Below are positions 54,501-62,933 of a DNA stretch of 64,000 nt, piece by piece. Numbering within the stretch: the first letter of the stretch is position 1; the number at the start of each line of letters is the position of its first letter. The notes under the pieces were generated by a model, which made no database searches, was not told where the DNA came from, and worked only from the letters and a program-made list of their open reading frames with translations. A program made the position numbers and the translations under genes. The stretch comes from Thiodiazotropha sp050305635 (lineage in GTDB: Bacteria; Pseudomonadota; Gammaproteobacteria; Chromatiales; Chromatiaceae), in assembly GCA_050305635.1 (NCBI GenBank), contig JBNLFS010000079.1, positions 1-64,000 on the forward strand, given 5' to 3'.

Positions 54501-56153
54501 CTATTTACAATATTCTTCTTCTTTATAAATTGTTCGATCCATTCCATTGGAACGGTTCAGTTCCGTGTCCAATTTCTGACTGCAGGTCTTTTTCATAAAT
54601 TCGTTGAGTTGTTGCTTGATACACTCTTTCGAACACCCTGAAACAACCCCTAAATTTCCGGGAGATGGTTTATTGAATGTATCCACGAAGGCTTCGGAAA
54701 CTGCAATTCTGACATTTTTGTAGGTAACCGGCAGGCTTGACCTTAAATATTTCTCCAAATTGTTTTTACTATTCTCATGTATGCGCTTATGGGAACCGAT
54801 CGTCTGCCGAACGCCTTCGACACATACGGTCGGTGCTTTATCATGATCATACCTATTACAACCTGAAATATTGCTGACCGTGCTTTCCCCCCTGTCTTTT
54901 TGAAACATGGCATTGGGTATCAGATGATGAGCTGTCTGGCCAGGACAACAGCCCTGGTTTGAAAATAGCGCCATAGGCATTTTTGACTCCTTGTATGGCT
55001 CTAGCAAGCAGCGTCGTTTTCTAAGGCATTTTTTTGTTTGCATGCAGTTTTCAACGACTCGTTCGATATCCTCCGTTGAGGCATTCTCATAATTTTTTAT
55101 TATATTTTCCATGCTATTGATGCTTTCCAACAGTTGACTGGTATTCCTGTAAATCGCACCTAGTGTTCTTCCTATTTCCTCTACAATGTCCTTATATCTT
55201 TCATATCTCATTAACTCTTTAATATATTTATATATTCTCTTCGGGAGCTTAAAATATTTTACGGGTGTTTTTATAGGAATCAGATCCGTAATGTCGACAT
55301 CCAATATTTCTGCATTTTCCAGAATCATTTTAAAATTTTTCATTGTCCATACTTCGTCTGTAAAGTATTTAAATGACTTCTCGATATTTTTCTTTAGGCT
55401 GGTAAGGCATTCTATTTGTTTTTTTGGGTCAAGCCCCGGTTTGAATAATGCACAGGGAAAGCATTGTTCTAACTTCCAGCTGTCATCTAATAGAAGAAAT
55501 TTGGCTTTTCTTTTTTTTGACAAAAAGTTTTTAATCGATTTTCTCAGCTTTCCTTTTTTTCTTATCGCATCTTTATCCGTATTTTTGTTTTCCTTTGACT
55601 TGTATCTTCCGTCACCGCATCGCGCTCTGGCAATACAATCCACACATTCATTTTTTTTAAAATTTCCACAAGCCTTCTCAATTTCCACACAGTCGTTAAA
55701 ACATTGTTTCGAAGGCTTGTTCCCAGAACGATTCGTATATACCCAGACTGAAGTATTCCCAGGCTGGGAACCATGATTGTGGGTCATCAAGTCCGAATGG
55801 CGGCAGACATTAAATCCTTCCACTTTGATATCCATGGACCAACTTGAGAAATAGGCCTTGCCTTTCTTGACCCCGCTCATCAATCCTTTGGCAAAATCAG
55901 CGGCTTCATTTCCATAACTGGTTTTAAAGTATGATTGGTCCTTGAGCATGATGGGCTTGCCCGCTATGAACACGGTTTTTGAACCATTCGCGGTATCTTT
56001 GGAATATGCGCTATTTGAGAACGGAATAACGATCGGTCCTGATGGCGGGGCGGGGTATGTCCAGCAGGGATCCGGAAAAGCGGCCACTGATTTTCCATCG
56101 AATGCCTTGCAGGCTACTGACAGGCCATTAGAAAATACCGTGGCTTCTACCAT
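54501..56153 (-). CDS. T6SS effector: DUF4150 PAAR-like domain with C-terminal HNH/AHH-type nuclease motif
   Basis: Protein of 550 aa. Residues 1-130 are a DUF4150 PAAR-like domain that caps the VgrG spike (PDPCWTYPAPPSGP, PIMLKDQSYFKTSYGNE, LMTHNHGS). A Lys- and Cys-rich middle region (140-390) is helical. The C-terminal part has TAHHLIPNAMF (His409, His410) and GSHKRIHEN (His455, His459), a His-rich pattern like the AHH/GHH HNH toxins. A DNase effector is the likely reading. Very AT-rich DNA (55501-55560 counts 15 of 60 G+C) sets it apart from the core genome. The DUF2169 adaptor is directly upstream. Confidence 0.8.
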   Translation of the reverse strand: MVEATVFSNGLSVACKAFDGKSVAAFPDPCWTYPAPPSGPIVIPFSNSAYSKDTANGSKTVFIAGKPIMLKDQSYFKTSYGNEAADFAKGLMSGVKKGKAYFSSWSMDIKVEGFNVCRHSDLMTHNHGSQPGNTSVWVYTNRSGNKPSKQCFNDCVEIEKACGNFKKNECVDCIARARCGDGRYKSKENKNTDKDAIRKKGKLRKSIKNFLSKKRKAKFLLLDDSWKLEQCFPCALFKPGLDPKKQIECLTSLKKNIEKSFKYFTDEVWTMKNFKMILENAEILDVDITDLIPIKTPVKYFKLPKRIYKYIKELMRYERYKDIVEEIGRTLGAIYRNTSQLLESINSMENIIKNYENASTEDIERVVENCMQTKKCLRKRRCLLEPYKESKMPMALFSNQGCCPGQTAHHLIPNAMFQKDRGESTVSNISGCNRYDHDKAPTVCVEGVRQTIGSHKRIHENSKNNLEKYLRSSLPVTYKNVRIAVSEAFVDTFNKPSPGNLGVVSGCSKECIKQQLNEFMKKTCSQKLDTELNRSNGMDRTIYKEEEYCK

Positions 56154-56171
56154 ACTTTCTACCCGTTCATC

Positions 56172-57272
56172 TCAGTGTCTCGGACTATGGTAATTCAGCA
56201 ACTTAAGATCCAAGTAGGGAATATCATGATCCACCGCATACTTCCAAGCTTGACTATTTTTGCCGACGATTATGTTGTCGATCTCACGTATCGAATATCT
56301 GTACAAAAAATACGATCGCCATATCAGTTGAATTTGTCCTCGTGGCGGATTGATGATTAATGTGTCTATTTTGGGTTGCTCATGGATCTCTCGGCCATCG
56401 CGCATTCGACCGGAAAGTTGCATTGCTATTTCAGGGATACGAATCCACACCTCCGGCTCTTCCGTCAGATTGATCAATCCTATTTCTTCACCACCCATTA
56501 GCTTGTCAAACTGCTGATCCTCCGGGGCGCACTGATAAAATCGTTCATCAAAATCGTCAGGTAAAAACGGTCTTTTATGCTTGAACCAGTCTTCATCAAA
56601 GGTTCCCGCATAGCGACAGCGCGGAGTCCAGTTACGTGCTATGGGCCCAAAACCGCAGACAGTCAATATATCCTTCGGAATTTGACTTTTTTTGTTGCTA
56701 CACGATTCAATTCTAGGTAGCGGACTGTTGTTGATCACTTCATCCGATACTGATTCATCATAAAAGCCCGTTCCGACCGGATTGTCCGTTACGGTATTGT
56801 TAAGCTTTTTCGATACGTCTTCTTCGCTCCCACCCCAGGCATTTTCATAAATAATGCTGGTTTTCTCTACCGGTGACATATGGTTAATTTCCCAACCGAT
56901 TTGGGTTTTTTTCCAACGTCGCTCACCCCAAATGCGGAAAGTTTTTATACGCCCCTCAACAACTAATCCAACGTCGATCGAAGGACTCGCTTCTCCTGGC
57001 TTCAATTGAGCGGAAGCATCAACAAGAATCACATCACATTTATGCTTCATTGGAGCGAATTCACTCTCCAACAGCAGCGAACTCTTACCAGGCTCGCCTA
57101 TGTACGAGTCGCTCTCTATTATCGGCTGCTGTGATTCTGCTATTTTCAGTGTTTTCCCTGTACGTGAGAAATCGAATGTGGCTTTTGCAACCACGACTAT
57201 GCACGGATTTCCACTCTTCAGTATGCCCGCAGAATATTCCGCTGCAAATGGGGTTGTGTTAATCAATTCCAT
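56172..57272 (-). CDS. DUF2169 T6SS effector adaptor
   Basis: Protein of 366 aa of the DUF2169 family, adaptors that load PAAR-type effectors onto VgrG. Seen: TPFAAEYSAGI, VVVAKATFDF, SDSYIGEPGKSSLLLESEF (in parts), VVEGRIKTFRIWGERRW, YENAWGG and CGFGPIARNWTPR. It is 18 bases upstream of the effector and one base downstream of the DUF6484 gene stop, consistent with a vgrG-to-effector operon. Confidence 0.87.
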   Translation of the reverse strand: MELINTTPFAAEYSAGILKSGNPCIVVVAKATFDFSRTGKTLKIAESQQPIIESDSYIGEPGKSSLLLESEFAPMKHKCDVILVDASAQLKPGEASPSIDVGLVVEGRIKTFRIWGERRWKKTQIGWEINHMSPVEKTSIIYENAWGGSEEDVSKKLNNTVTDNPVGTGFYDESVSDEVINNSPLPRIESCSNKKSQIPKDILTVCGFGPIARNWTPRCRYAGTFDEDWFKHKRPFLPDDFDERFYQCAPEDQQFDKLMGGEEIGLINLTEEPEVWIRIPEIAMQLSGRMRDGREIHEQPKIDTLIINPPRGQIQLIWRSYFLYRYSIREIDNIIVGKNSQAWKYAVDHDIPYLDLKLLNYHSPRH

Positions 57273-57273
57273 A

Positions 57274-57738
57274 TTAATTAATCGACACTGATGCCCCCTT
57301 GATGCGATAAGGGCCGTACGCCTGTGTATCGATATACAAACCCTGAATAATTATGTGGCCGTCTTTTCTCAGTTCTATTCTCGACTCACCACAACGAATC
57401 ACCACTGATGATTCTCCAAACTCGATAGGGTCTACTATTTCCACGTCAAACTCGGGTTGTAAAAACCCTGTGATGATCGGCTTTTCCGGATCACCATTCT
57501 CAAAGACCAAGGTACACTGCCGACCCACTTTTGACCTGTCTGTCTTTATGACAGACCTTGCAGAAACCGGCTTGGACGGACCCTTCTTGTCCCATATGAC
57601 CATGGGGACATTTTCATTGTTCAGCTCCACAATGATTCCGATCACCACCTCAGGGAGATGAAAACGGTCTTCATCGGATGGACTTTCCTGCCGTTCTGAA
57701 TTCACTGTAAGTGATTTCAGATTAAATACACGTTTCAT
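57274..57738 (-). CDS. DUF6484 T6SS-associated protein
   Basis: Small protein of 154 aa. LPEVVIGIIVELNNENVPMV, VGRQCTLVFENGDPEKPIITG and ESRIELRKDGHIIIQG fit DUF6484, which resembles the VgrG OB/base-needle region (the phrase GDPEKPIITG echoes VgrG GDPDKPIITG). Its role is unknown; a VgrG-interacting or accessory part is likely. It follows vgrG by 35 bases. Confidence 0.75.
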   Translation of the reverse strand: MKRVFNLKSLTVNSERQESPSDEDRFHLPEVVIGIIVELNNENVPMVIWDKKGPSKPVSARSVIKTDRSKVGRQCTLVFENGDPEKPIITGFLQPEFDVEIVDPIEFGESSVVIRCGESRIELRKDGHIIIQGLYIDTQAYGPYRIKGASVSIN

Positions 57739-57773
57739 TATCGGTTTACACTTCCATTTTTTATCTTGTTGGG

Positions 57774-59867
57774 TTAATTATTTTTCAGTATGTGTTTTCC
57801 CTTCAGTACGATGTCACCTTTTGCGGAGTTAAATATTTCACAACTCGCTTTTACTGAAATATCGGATCCATTCAATGTAACCGTACCATCGGATTTCATT
57901 ACAAGAACACTATCACCCGTTTTTAAGGTAATACTGTCTTTCGCTTCCAGAATAAACTCTTTCCCAACCTTAACCGTTTTTGAATGTCCCACCGTTTCGT
58001 CTTGTCCCAGTACAACCGTGGTACTCATTTCCGCACCGACCGTCGTTTGATACAGCCCTCCGATGGACAGTGCCTTCGCAAGTAGAATACTTTCAGCTTT
58101 ACCCATCATGATCGTTTCAACCTTGTTACCCGTGATCGTTACGTTGCGATTACCTCCTATGCTGATTGTTTCATTGTTATCCACCCGTTCTATGCGATTT
58201 TTATGAATGGTGATGGTTTCATTGAAATCTACGGTTTCATTGCGATTTTTATGTACGACGGTGGTTTCGTTTCCATCGATGATCTTCTCCCTGTCGTTTC
58301 CGACCCATTTCTTTTCGTCATTTTCAACCTCGGTCAACTGGTCTTTTTCCGCATGCAGCCACAGCTGTTCCTCACCCTTTTTATCCTCAAAACGAATCGC
58401 ATTGGCATTTGATACAGCACCCTGCTTCGTTGAACGGCTCAGGATTCCGGATTGAGTCTGATTTGCCGGAAGATCCCATGGCGGCATCTGCTCGGCATTG
58501 TAGACACGGCCGGTGATGATCGGCTTATCCGGATCGCCTTCCAAAAAGTCAACGATCACCTCTTGACCGATACGCGGGATATGCATCCCGCCCCAGTTCT
58601 TTCCCGCCCACAGCTGTGCGACACGCACCCAACATGAGCTGTTTTCGTCCGATTTTCCGTACCGGTCCCAGTGAAACTGCACCTTCACCCGACCGTATTT
58701 GTCGCAATGGATCTCATCCCCAGCCGGGCCGACCACCACGGCGGTCTGTGGTCCCTCCACGGTAGGCTTCTCTGTTGTTCGCAGGCTACGATACGCCTGT
58801 CTGCTCGGGATCGTGGTGAATTCGCACAAACAGGTTTCGCCCAGACTGAGCAAATTACTACCCAGATAGGGATCAGCCAGCAGTTCGTATCGTGCATCGA
58901 TCACCAGATATTCCCGGTTTTGATCGTTTCTCGGGTGTCCTGTCAGAGTGAACAGCCCCCCGACCGTCAGATGGCGAATATCGCCTTCACCCTGCATTCG
59001 TTCATGTTGCCCCTGCACCTCTTCTATGCGATGTCGAGCCTGTGTTTCCCCTTCTTCCGCTTGCCCATAACACCCGGGGAAATCGAACACCTCGTACCGC
59101 CCATGGGGATGATCGCGTCCCATGGGGGCGCAGGCCGTTAGATCAGCACGGGGTTTTGTAAAATCATAGTCAGTGTGAGCATAGGAGCCGGATTGCACGG
59201 TCTTGCTTATCGTCCAGCGTCGTACCGTGTCCCGCCCTCGTTGTCCGCCATGGCCTTGTTCGGGAAAAAAGGCAAGAAACGGACCCTTGTCGAGCGGATC
59301 GTGGGCGCTGTAACTGTCGCATAGGACCAGCGTGTGCTTTCCCTGAGTGTGTTTGAACGAATAGTAAATCCCTTCCTCTTCCATCAATCGACTGACAAAA
59401 TTGAAGTCACTCTCCCGGTACTGAACGCAATATTCCCTGGTACGATAACTACCGCTCAAACGCAGTGCATAGTCCGTGAAACCGTTTTCATCGAAAATTT
59501 CACGCAGGATCTGGGGCACCGTGAGATTCTGAAATATGCGGCAATCCCGGGTAAGGGTAAGAAACCAGGGCCAGGGTCGCAGTATCGCCTGATAGTGAAA
59601 CAGATCGCCCCGCACACCCACTTGTGAGAAATTCGTGACATGGGCGTTGAATACGCGTGTCCCACCCTGAGTCAGTCCCAGTTCAACATCGACCCTCTGT
59701 CCCAGTAGAGATTCCAGGGGGATGGCATCGTCTTCGCTCAGGAGTTCTACCTGATATTCAAACAGCTGGCTTAAGGCTTCATGGGTTCGGAGTTGATAGA
59801 GCAACAGCCGGTCACGCCCCAAGGGCGTTTTGATACGCAGTTGTCGTTGCGCCTGTGTGATGGTCAT
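57774..59867 (-). CDS. vgrG: T6SS spike protein VgrG (TssI)
   Basis: Trimeric spike of 697 aa at the tip of the Hcp tube. N-terminal gp27-like region (LLLYQLRTHEALSQLFEYQV, in parts; YRESDFNFVSRLMEEEGIYY), OB-fold gp5-like part (CDKYGRVKVQFHWDR, CWVRVAQLWAGKNWGG, RIGQEVIVDFLEGDPDKP), and a long repetitive needle (NETTVVHKNRNETV, NETISIGGNRNVTI). The C-terminal tail shows no obvious extra enzyme domain. It heads the cassette ending at 51108 and is transcribed away from trmL. No clear Shine-Dalgarno lies before the ATG. Confidence 0.95.
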   Translation of the reverse strand: MTITQAQRQLRIKTPLGRDRLLLYQLRTHEALSQLFEYQVELLSEDDAIPLESLLGQRVDVELGLTQGGTRVFNAHVTNFSQVGVRGDLFHYQAILRPWPWFLTLTRDCRIFQNLTVPQILREIFDENGFTDYALRLSGSYRTREYCVQYRESDFNFVSRLMEEEGIYYSFKHTQGKHTLVLCDSYSAHDPLDKGPFLAFFPEQGHGGQRGRDTVRRWTISKTVQSGSYAHTDYDFTKPRADLTACAPMGRDHPHGRYEVFDFPGCYGQAEEGETQARHRIEEVQGQHERMQGEGDIRHLTVGGLFTLTGHPRNDQNREYLVIDARYELLADPYLGSNLLSLGETCLCEFTTIPSRQAYRSLRTTEKPTVEGPQTAVVVGPAGDEIHCDKYGRVKVQFHWDRYGKSDENSSCWVRVAQLWAGKNWGGMHIPRIGQEVIVDFLEGDPDKPIITGRVYNAEQMPPWDLPANQTQSGILSRSTKQGAVSNANAIRFEDKKGEEQLWLHAEKDQLTEVENDEKKWVGNDREKIIDGNETTVVHKNRNETVDFNETITIHKNRIERVDNNETISIGGNRNVTITGNKVETIMMGKAESILLAKALSIGGLYQTTVGAEMSTTVVLGQDETVGHSKTVKVGKEFILEAKDSITLKTGDSVLVMKSDGTVTLNGSDISVKASCEIFNSAKGDIVLKGKHILKNN

Positions 59868-60116
59868 CGCGGCGCACTTGCGGACGGCATGGCGGCGTCG
59901 CCTGCCCAGGAGGTCTGTCTATGCCGATTGAGTGCGTTCACCCTGCACGGCAACGTCGGGATCACTTCTCCACGGGTCATCTTGCCTGCTCCCTATGCAA
60001 AGAAACCTTGGAAGAGACCTTAGAGAATCACTCAACAGAGAGGCATGCGCAAGAATAAAATTCCTCAAACAGGTTTCAAATTCTTGATTCCGAGCACAGT
60101 TTCGCCAATTGAGGGG

Positions 60117-60581
60117 TCAGATTCCATCCACAAAATCCCATTGACGCCAGGCTTCATACAGGATCACCGCAACCGAATTGGACAGATTCAGGCTACGGCT
60201 CTGCGGCCACATTGGGATCCGGATGCACTGCTCGACTGGCACCGCGTCCAGAACCTCTGCCGGCAAACCCCGGCTTTCAGGTCCGAATAACAGGGCGTCG
60301 CCAGGCCGGTAGGCTACCTCGGCGTAGTGCTTTCGGCCCTTGGTGGAGCAGGCGAACAACCGTGTCGGTTTTACCTGTTCGAGAAACCCGTCCAGGGAAT
60401 CGTATTCCTTAACATCGGCCCATTCCCTATAGTCAAGACCGGCGCGGCGCAACCGTTTGTCGTCCAGTTCGAATCCCAGGGGGTGAATCAAGTGCAATTT
60501 GCTGCCACTATTGGCACACAGGCGTATGATATTGCCTGTATTCGGCGGGATTTCCGGTTCGAAGAGCACCACATGAAACAT
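60117..60581 (-). CDS. trmL: tRNA (cytidine(34)-2'-O)-methyltransferase TrmL
   Basis: SPOUT-family enzyme of 154 aa that 2'-O-methylates position 34 of certain leucine tRNAs. Seen: MFHVVLFEPEIPPNTGNI, LIHPLGFELDDKRLRRAGLDY, LLFGPESRGLP and the knotted cofactor-binding IPMWPQSRSLNLSNSVAV. The ATG at 60581 opens at the family start; an in-frame ATG at 60611 is less likely. It is divergent from pyrD with a 35-base gap. Confidence 0.94.
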   Translation of the reverse strand: MFHVVLFEPEIPPNTGNIIRLCANSGSKLHLIHPLGFELDDKRLRRAGLDYREWADVKEYDSLDGFLEQVKPTRLFACSTKGRKHYAEVAYRPGDALLFGPESRGLPAEVLDAVPVEQCIRIPMWPQSRSLNLSNSVAVILYEAWRQWDFVDGI

Positions 60582-60616
60582 CCCATCAACCCTGAACAGA
60601 GCGTAGAACAAGATTC

Positions 60617-61585
60617 ATGAGCAGTAACAGTCCCGCGACCTTGAAAACCGAATTCTGCGGCATGTCTTTCAATACTCCCATTGTGCTGCTGTCCGGCTGT
60701 GTCGGTTTCGGGGAAGAGTACACAAGGGTCAATGGCTTTAGCAATCGGGATGTGGGCGGGGTCTGCCTCAAGGGCACTACCCTGGAACCCCGCCTCGGCA
60801 ATCCGCCCCACCGGATCTATGAAACACCCCAGGGGATGCTCAACGCGATCGGCCTGCAGAATCCCGGCGTGGAGCACGTCATCAAGAAGATCCTGCCCGG
60901 CCTGGATTTCACCGAAACCCGCTTCATCGCTAATGTGTCCGGCTCCACCATCGAAGAATACGAAGAGGTCACGCGGCGTTTCGACGATTCGCCCATCGAC
61001 GCCATCGAGATCAACATCTCCTGCCCCAACGTCAAGGAAGGCGGCGTGGCCTTCGGCAATGATCCGGCCATGTCCGCGCGGGTGGTCGAGGTGTGCCGCA
61101 AGGCGACCCGTAAGCCGCTGATCACCAAACTTTCGCCCAATCAGACCGACATCGCCGGCAATGCCCGGGGCTGCATCGAGGCGGGCACCGATGCCTTCTC
61201 AGTCATCAACACCCTGATGGGCATGGCCATCGATATCGAAAGCCGACAGCCGATCATCGGCAACAACCAGGGGGGACTCTCCGGTCCGGCCATCAAGCCC
61301 GTGGCCCTGCTCAAGGTGCATCAGGTCCACCAGGTGTGCAAACACCACCAGATTCCGATCATAGGACAGGGCGGAATTGCCTCGGCGGAGGATGCCCTGG
61401 AATTCATCATCGCCGGCGCCAGCGCCGTGGGCGTGGGAACTGCGCTGTTCTACAACCCACTGATCTGTAAATCCATCAATGAAGGGATTCTGAACTATCT
61501 CGAGAGACATCGGCTGACCCGTATCGATCAACTCACTGGGACGCTCGAGCTGCACCCGCCGCGTCCCACCAAGTGCGGCTGCTGA
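60617..61585 (+). CDS. pyrD: Dihydroorotate dehydrogenase, class 1 type
   Basis: Flavoenzyme of 322 aa that oxidises dihydroorotate to orotate in pyrimidine synthesis. The catalytic base is Cys136 in EINISCPNVKEGG, the class 1 signature; class 2 enzymes use Ser and have an N-terminal membrane anchor, absent here. GMLNAIGLQNPG, SGPAIKPVALL, GQGGIASAEDALEFI and GASAVGVGTALF match the class 1B (NAD-linked) branch. Class 1B works with the FeS/flavin partner PyrK, which is not next to it. Many gammaproteobacteria carry class 2, so this choice stands out. Confidence 0.88.
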   Translation: MSSNSPATLKTEFCGMSFNTPIVLLSGCVGFGEEYTRVNGFSNRDVGGVCLKGTTLEPRLGNPPHRIYETPQGMLNAIGLQNPGVEHVIKKILPGLDFTETRFIANVSGSTIEEYEEVTRRFDDSPIDAIEINISCPNVKEGGVAFGNDPAMSARVVEVCRKATRKPLITKLSPNQTDIAGNARGCIEAGTDAFSVINTLMGMAIDIESRQPIIGNNQGGLSGPAIKPVALLKVHQVHQVCKHHQIPIIGQGGIASAEDALEFIIAGASAVGVGTALFYNPLICKSINEGILNYLERHRLTRIDQLTGTLELHPPRPTKCGC

Positions 61586-61614
61586 TCCCATAAGTAAGGG
61601 AACTATTGCATACC

Positions 61615-62865
61615 ATGACACACCCGACACCAGAACTACTGAAAAAATTCGAACCCCTGCAGCCTCTCAGCGACATTCAGCTGGAATTGCTGGGCCGTTC
61701 TCTCAAGATCTACTCCGCGGGTCGAGGTCTGACCATTCTCAAACAGGGGGACAATACCGAGTTCAGCCTGTTCCTGTTGAAGGGCCGCCTGCGCCTGCAA
61801 TCCAGCGATGGCCGAGTCTCAGAGATCACCGAGGATTCCCCCCAGGCGCGCAGCGCCATCGCCAACCTGATTCCCCGGCGCTACAACGTGGAGTGCCTCA
61901 CGCCCACCGAGTACCTGATGATCGATAACGCGTTGCTGAACGGACTGCTCGGCAAGGAGGAGGGCATTCAGGCCATGGAACTGGATTACGAACCCACAAC
62001 CCAGGGATTCGACAAGGACATGGCGGAGAATCGCCTCACAGAAGCCCTGATCACCGATCTCAACAATGACTGCCTGGTGCTGCCCAGTCTGCCGGACGTG
62101 GCGGTGCGGGTCGGACGCGCCATGCGCGACGAGACCACCAACGCGCGCACCCTGGCGAATATCGTACAGACCGACCCGGCGATCACCACGAAACTGATCC
62201 GCGCGGCCAATAGTCCGCTCTACGCCGGAGTGACCCCGGTCGATTCCTGTCCGGCCGCAATTGTCCGGCTGGGCGCCGACACCACCCACAAGCTGGTGCT
62301 CACCTTTGCCCTGCGAGAACTGTTCAACACCCGTTCCCAGGTGCTCAAGCAGCTGATGCAGACACTGCTGCAGCACAGTGTCAAGGTCAGCGCCCTGTGT
62401 TACGTAATGGCCAAGGTCTCGCAGAAATTCAACCCGGAGCATGCCCTGCTGGCCGGTCTGCTGCACGACATCGGCAATGTGGCCATTCTCAGCTACGCGG
62501 AGCGTTTTCCGGAAGTGGCGAATGACGATGAAAAGCTGCAACAGGTCATGGCGGATATGCGCGGCCGAATCGGCAGTGTGATTCTGCGCGACTGGGGGTT
62601 TATCGAGGACCTGATACTCGTAACCCAGGAGGCGGAAAACTGGTTTCGCGAACACGAGGGGGATGCCGACTATGCCGACCTGGTGATCGTCGCCCAACTC
62701 CACGCCTACATCGGTACACCGGAGATGGGAACTCTGCCCACCCTTGATCAGGTACCCGCCCTGCAAAAACTCAATCTGGGAGAACTCTCTCCCAAGCTCA
62801 GTCTGAAGATTCTCGACAAGGCGGAAGAGAAGATCGCCCACGCCGAGGCGATGCTCAGGGCGTGA
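61615..62865 (+). CDS. Cyclic-nucleotide-binding-fold plus HDOD domain protein
   Basis: Cytosolic signalling protein of 416 aa. An N-terminal cNMP-binding fold (about residues 15-115, ILKQGDNTEFSLFLLKGRLRL in parts) is followed by an HDOD domain (LPSLPDVAVRVGRAM, DPAITTKLIRAANSP, LLAGLLHDIGNVAIL). HDOD domains are often non-enzymatic parts of signalling pathways. The ATG at 61615 is chosen over a TTG at 61606. It follows pyrD by 29 bases and converges on a GGDEF gene. Confidence 0.88.
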   Translation: MTHPTPELLKKFEPLQPLSDIQLELLGRSLKIYSAGRGLTILKQGDNTEFSLFLLKGRLRLQSSDGRVSEITEDSPQARSAIANLIPRRYNVECLTPTEYLMIDNALLNGLLGKEEGIQAMELDYEPTTQGFDKDMAENRLTEALITDLNNDCLVLPSLPDVAVRVGRAMRDETTNARTLANIVQTDPAITTKLIRAANSPLYAGVTPVDSCPAAIVRLGADTTHKLVLTFALRELFNTRSQVLKQLMQTLLQHSVKVSALCYVMAKVSQKFNPEHALLAGLLHDIGNVAILSYAERFPEVANDDEKLQQVMADMRGRIGSVILRDWGFIEDLILVTQEAENWFREHEGDADYADLVIVAQLHAYIGTPEMGTLPTLDQVPALQKLNLGELSPKLSLKILDKAEEKIAHAEAMLRA

Positions 62866-62869
62866 CGAA

Positions 62870-62895
62870 CCACGCTCGCATGGACCGGAGCGTGG
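62870..62895. other. Hairpin between convergent HDOD and GGDEF genes
   Basis: CCACGCTC and GAGCGTGG form a perfect eight-pair stem with a ten-base loop, five bases after the HDOD gene stop. No T-run follows on either strand, so any terminator role would be weak or shared. Confidence 0.45.
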
Positions 62896-62933
62896 CTGGC
62901 TGACGACCCATTCCGCCCCACCTGGGAGCCGTT

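Noticed and set aside
60050..60086. CAAGAAT...ATTCTTG inverted repeat downstream of trmL
   Set aside because: Seven-pair AT-rich stem with a 23-base loop and no T-run; too weak to call a terminator.
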